Source: RGIG3528 sp964653855
Lineage (GTDB): Bacteria > Bacillota > Clostridia > Lachnospirales > Lachnospiraceae
Assembly (NCBI GenBank): GCA_964653855.1
Contig: CAZZFV010000059.1
Coordinates: 1 to 10,090 of the forward strand
Reading direction: 5' to 3'
DNA: 10,090 nt
Part shown: positions 7,074-10,090 of the stretch, piece after piece
Layout: every line of letters starts with the position of its first letter
Numbering within the stretch: position 1 is the stretch's first letter
Made by a program: the position numbers and the translations under genes
Notes under the pieces: generated by a model
Seen by the model: the letters and a program-made list of their open reading frames with translations, nothing else
The model's database searches: none
Told to the model about the DNA's origin: nothing

Positions 7074-8543
7074 ATGAGCAATCAAACATGTACAAAAAAA
7101 GGAGATTTGTACACTTCCGAAGACGGGGCAAAATTTGAGCCTCAGGTAAAATCGCTTCTCGCAAAAGCATTTAACCTTGGCACGACAAGCTTTTTGAAGC
7201 AGCTTGAAAAAAATATTTCCGTTCAAAATATAGAAGCTTTTCCGGACACTTTTGTAAAGTGTCAAATTTCTTATGAAACAAGAGATATTGCCGATGTTGT
7301 TTCGCCGGGTGCGGGAACGGTTACTTCCGACCGCAAACGCCATGCTTACGAATTCAATATTTGGGACATGGCAATGCCCGTACAGGATATTTTTAAAGAA
7401 AGTAAAAGCGCGGTAACGCTCCCTCACACAAATTATGTGGAATCCTGCCCCGTATGCGCGCATCGCGGTGTTGCCACATGCCGCACGTGCGACGGCGCAA
7501 AGCACGTTCCCTGCCCAAAGTGCCTGGGAACGGGATATGACATGGCAGGTGATGCGGCTTCACCCGGTTCAGACTCAACTTCCACTCTTTGCCGCACTTG
7601 CGGAGGCTCGGGGACTATTTTGTGCCCCGATTGCGGAGGCACGGGCGCGGTTACGTGTGACACGTGCGGAGGGTCCGGCGTCGTAACCGACAGTGTAGAG
7701 GTTACATCCGAAATTCATACGGCAGAGAATTCCAATATGTTCTTTATGTCAAAATTGAGATCGGAACTTGTGCCTTTCTTTGACGAACTTGACGACTCAT
7801 TTTCGACTCATACGGTTGCAATATACGAGAGCAACGCTCCAATTTTATCCGTAAACACCAAGGATTTTAACTATCGTCTCACCGAAACCGAATTCAATAC
7901 GGGCGCAATATTCAATAATCTGCAAGATACAATAAAGGAGATTCCGAACACACGCGTTTTAAAGTACCGCGCTACTGTTTTCCAGCGAATTTACCTAAAA
8001 ATCACATACGTTTTTGATGACCGTGTTTACACGATGTATTACGACTCGGGCTCAAAAAAATCGATTCTTATGTCAAATCCGTATGACGACATAATCACGT
8101 CGCTTGCGGAAGGCGTACGCATTGCTTACGAAAACAAGGATTACAAGATGCTAAGCATACGTTTAAACGAATACCGCGCATTAAAGAAATCGTCAAAAAG
8201 AGAAGTTAACGTAAAAAGAGATCCCGAAACGATTGCGGAATCGATGTGCGACAGATTCACGTTGTCATTCGTTGCGGGACTCATTATTCCGCTCGTTTTG
8301 CTCACGCTTCTTGTCACAACAAATTCCGCTTTCACGGATGCCGACGCAAAGAGCGCAATAATCGCGTCAATCGTTTCATCCATAATATTTGTCGTAACCG
8401 CTTACACCGTAATCAAACGCACCTTCACAAACGTGCTCACACGCTTGTCTTTTATAAGCGCACGGCTTACATATACCGCAATCGCGTTTATCGTGTCCTC
8501 CCTGGTGTTTATAGGGTTTGCATACCTCGTTTATTTGGTGTAA
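7074..8543 (+). CDS. Membrane protein with six DnaJ-type CxxC zinc-ribbon motifs
   Basis: Unnamed protein, 489 residues from the chosen start. Residues 1-120 are a non-repetitive soluble region. Residues 125-198 hold six CxxC motifs: C125PVC, C136RTC, C147PKC, C173RTC, C184PDC and C195DTC; the last three are each followed by GG(S/T)G as in the cysteine-rich domain of DnaJ. Motif spacing is 11, 11, 26, 11, 11, so the array is two triplets around a linker. Residues 205-390 form a soluble mixed region, and three hydrophobic segments (about 395-416, 427-447, 467-489) anchor the C-terminus. There is no J domain, so it is not a DnaJ. Zinc binding is inferred from the motifs; protein folding, redox or sensing roles are all possible. 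ATG 7074 is preferred over ATG 7062 because GGGGGA lies 4-7 nt before it while the earlier codon has no ribosome binding site. It is transcribed alone and divergently from the sugar operon. Confidence 0.85.
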   Translation: MSNQTCTKKGDLYTSEDGAKFEPQVKSLLAKAFNLGTTSFLKQLEKNISVQNIEAFPDTFVKCQISYETRDIADVVSPGAGTVTSDRKRHAYEFNIWDMAMPVQDIFKESKSAVTLPHTNYVESCPVCAHRGVATCRTCDGAKHVPCPKCLGTGYDMAGDAASPGSDSTSTLCRTCGGSGTILCPDCGGTGAVTCDTCGGSGVVTDSVEVTSEIHTAENSNMFFMSKLRSELVPFFDELDDSFSTHTVAIYESNAPILSVNTKDFNYRLTETEFNTGAIFNNLQDTIKEIPNTRVLKYRATVFQRIYLKITYVFDDRVYTMYYDSGSKKSILMSNPYDDIITSLAEGVRIAYENKDYKMLSIRLNEYRALKKSSKREVNVKRDPETIAESMCDRFTLSFVAGLIIPLVLLTLLVTTNSAFTDADAKSAIIASIVSSIIFVVTAYTVIKRTFTNVLTRLSFISARLTYTAIAFIVSSLVFIGFAYLVYLV

Positions 8544-8572
8544 AAACGTTTTTTAAATTAAAACTTTCCGTT

Positions 8573-8606
8573 AAAAAAAGCTTGCCGTATCCGGCAAGCT
8601 TTTTTT
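8573..8606. terminator. Bidirectional intrinsic terminator between convergent genes
   Basis: The arms at 8573-8587 and 8592-8606 are perfectly complementary over 15 bp around the loop TATC. The stem has the GC core GCTTGCCG flanked by seven A and seven T residues, so each strand shows a hairpin followed by a U-tract. It serves the zinc-ribbon gene (stop at 8543) and the MATE gene (stop at 8632). Confidence 0.93.
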
Positions 8607-8631
8607 GTTAAATTTCGTATATCATTAAATT

Positions 8632-10005
8632 TCACATATTCTTTTCTGTTTGTTCTTTATTTCCAAGCGAAACCGCATATCTTATTCCCATCGGCGCCGC
8701 AACAAGGAACGTCATCACATCCGCCACACTTTGCGAATATTGAACTGCGGGAAGTCCGAACAGTTTTAAACCTATACTTAAGACGGGAATAAAGAAAAGT
8801 CCGCTTCTGCATAACGACAAAACGGCAGCTTCCCGCGTTTTTCCCGTACTTTGAAAAAGCATGTTTGAACACACAGCAACCGGCTGGAATAATTGTCCAA
8901 TAAATTGCACTTTTAAGGCGCTTGTGCCTATTTTTATGACTTCGGGATCATTTCTGAACAATCCCACTATTCCGTCCGAAAAAATAATTCCCAAAATCGC
9001 AACCGTCGTGAGAAAACATCCGCCCACCGTAACCGTAAAAGCATAAGCACGCTGCACGCGCTTATATTTCTTTGCTCCGTAATTGAATGCCGCAACGGGC
9101 TGGAAGCCCTGTCCTATTCCGAGCGCGGTCGCAAACGTAAAGAAACATACCCTGTTTACGATCGACATCGCGGAAACCGCCGCATCGCCGTATATTTTTG
9201 CGCCGTTGTTAAGCATCATTGTGGATAAACTTGACATTCCCTGGCGTATAAGGCTCGGAAGTCCCGTCTTGCAAATTCCGCCTATCATGTCAAAATTAAA
9301 TGTCACGTCACGAATGCTTAAATGTGCAACGCTGTCACCCTTTAAGAATGGCAAAAGCAAAAGGAAGAAGCTTATCACCTGAGACACCGCCGTCGAAATG
9401 CCCGCTCCCATAACGCTCATTTTGAAAATTCTCACAAGCACATAATCACCGAATATGTTTAAAAGTCCGCCCGCAACAAGCCCCACCATCGAATAAACGG
9501 CTTTTCCCTCAAAACGTAAAATGTTATTTAACACGCAGCTCGCGCACATAAGCGGTGCGGCAATAAGAATAAAAAGAGAATATTCTCTTGCATACGGAAG
9601 TATCGTTTCGGTGCTTCCGAGAAGTCGCATGAAGGGATCCAAAAAGATCAGTCCGAACACACCTATTATTGTTCCCGCAAGAAGCGCGAGAAAAAGTCCC
9701 GTAGAATCGGTTTTGTCGGCTTTTCTTTTGTCACCCGCTCCGAGCGCACGCGATGCCAAAACACCGGAGCCCTGCCCAAACAAAAATCCAAACGCCTGAA
9801 TCACGGACATAAGTCCGAAAACAACTCCCACCGCGCCCGACGCGCTCGTGTTTTCGTCTCCCACAAAGTAGGTGTCCGCCATATTGTAAATGCTTGTCAC
9901 AAGCATGCTTATCGTTGTGGGAATCCCAAGCTTTATCACAAGCTTCGGTATGGGAGTTTCCGCGAGTTCGTTGTATATCGGTTTTTCGGTTACGTTATCG
10001 TTCAT
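8632..10005 (-). CDS. MATE-family multidrug/metabolite efflux transporter
   Basis: Integral membrane protein of the MATE family, expected to export cationic or aromatic compounds using a Na+ or H+ gradient; the substrate is unknown. From the chosen ATG it has 457 residues, normal for the family, with about twelve hydrophobic segments in two related halves. The N-terminus shows the pattern typical of clostridial members: ELAETPIPKLVIKLGIPTTI, then SIYNMADTYFVG (helix 1-2) and GQGSGVLASRALGAGDKRKAD after the second helix. The second half repeats this with GIGQGFQPVAAFNYGAKKYKR. The ATG at 10005-10003 is chosen because a purine-rich stretch precedes it and the family-like sequence starts there; a TTG at 10044 would add 13 residues but has no ribosome binding site. 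It stands alone, convergent with the zinc-ribbon gene. No link to the sugar operon is evident. Confidence 0.95.
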   Translation of the reverse strand: MNDNVTEKPIYNELAETPIPKLVIKLGIPTTISMLVTSIYNMADTYFVGDENTSASGAVGVVFGLMSVIQAFGFLFGQGSGVLASRALGAGDKRKADKTDSTGLFLALLAGTIIGVFGLIFLDPFMRLLGSTETILPYAREYSLFILIAAPLMCASCVLNNILRFEGKAVYSMVGLVAGGLLNIFGDYVLVRIFKMSVMGAGISTAVSQVISFFLLLLPFLKGDSVAHLSIRDVTFNFDMIGGICKTGLPSLIRQGMSSLSTMMLNNGAKIYGDAAVSAMSIVNRVCFFTFATALGIGQGFQPVAAFNYGAKKYKRVQRAYAFTVTVGGCFLTTVAILGIIFSDGIVGLFRNDPEVIKIGTSALKVQFIGQLFQPVAVCSNMLFQSTGKTREAAVLSLCRSGLFFIPVLSIGLKLFGLPAVQYSQSVADVMTFLVAAPMGIRYAVSLGNKEQTEKNM

Positions 10006-10090
10006 TTCTTTTCTTACTTTTCCCGCATTGACATAACGATACAATGGTCAAAAGGTTCTGCTTTCGATGCAAAGTTATTTGCAAGAGAAA
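10006..10090 (-). other. Upstream region of the MATE gene, partial
   Basis: This stretch holds an inverted repeat TGCAAA-gtta-TTTGCA (10068-10083 on the plus strand) and a TTGACC (10051-10046, minus), but no -10 hexamer at a suitable distance. It is too short to tell whether the promoter lies here or beyond the window. Confidence 0.3.

Noticed and set aside
7053..7505. Minus-strand open frame of 150 codons opposite the zinc-ribbon gene
   Set aside because: It is antisense to the CxxC-encoding frame, whose motifs are unmistakable, and its Cys/Arg-rich product is a by-product of those codons.
10068..10083. Inverted repeat TGCAAA-gtta-TTTGCA upstream of the MATE gene
   Set aside because: Six-bp arms at the window edge with no adjoining promoter elements; too little to call an operator.

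Overview
The window looks like chromosomal DNA from a Firmicute of the class Clostridia, possibly Lachnospiraceae. The evidence is moderate GC content judged by eye, strong AAGGAG/GGAGG ribosome binding sites, sigma-A type promoters (TTGACT/TATACT and TTGTAA/TATAAT), U-tract hairpin terminators, and the protein families present. The lineage call is inference from style, not a database match. I saw no insertion sequence, phage gene, CRISPR array, tRNA or rRNA.

Layout. Positions 1-676 (minus) hold the N-terminal 225 codons of glutamyl-tRNA synthetase, cut by the window edge. A compact 91-bp gap follows, in which the terminator of the upstream gene and the apparent gltX promoter are interleaved. 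From 6827 down to 768 (all minus) runs a four-gene unit in the order TetR-type regulator, GT-B-like protein of unknown function, GPH-family sugar:cation symporter, GH36 alpha-galactosidase. The first three genes are packed with a 1-nt overlap and a 1-nt gap; the fourth follows after 78 nt with no obvious terminator. The divergent spacer 6828-7073 carries the tetR promoter with an array of GGAAAC half-sites, an independent plus-strand promoter, and a pair of TTGTGCA palindromes. Positions 7074-8543 (plus) encode a protein with six CxxC zinc-ribbon motifs of DnaJ type and three C-terminal membrane segments. A perfect 15-bp bidirectional terminator separates it from a convergent MATE-family efflux transporter (8632-10005, minus).

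How the genes work together. The symporter and the signal-peptide-less alpha-galactosidase form a plausible import-then-hydrolyse route for melibiose/raffinose-type alpha-galactosides in the cytoplasm. The regulator probably represses its own promoter through the palindrome lying where the -35 element should be. The GT-B-like protein, locked between regulator and transporter by translational coupling, is the main unexplained component. It has an MGDG-synthase/MurG-like glycine motif and a C-terminal donor-site-like region, so the operon may couple alpha-galactoside uptake to a glycosyl transfer or phosphorolysis-type step. The zinc-ribbon membrane protein is the second unexplained item.
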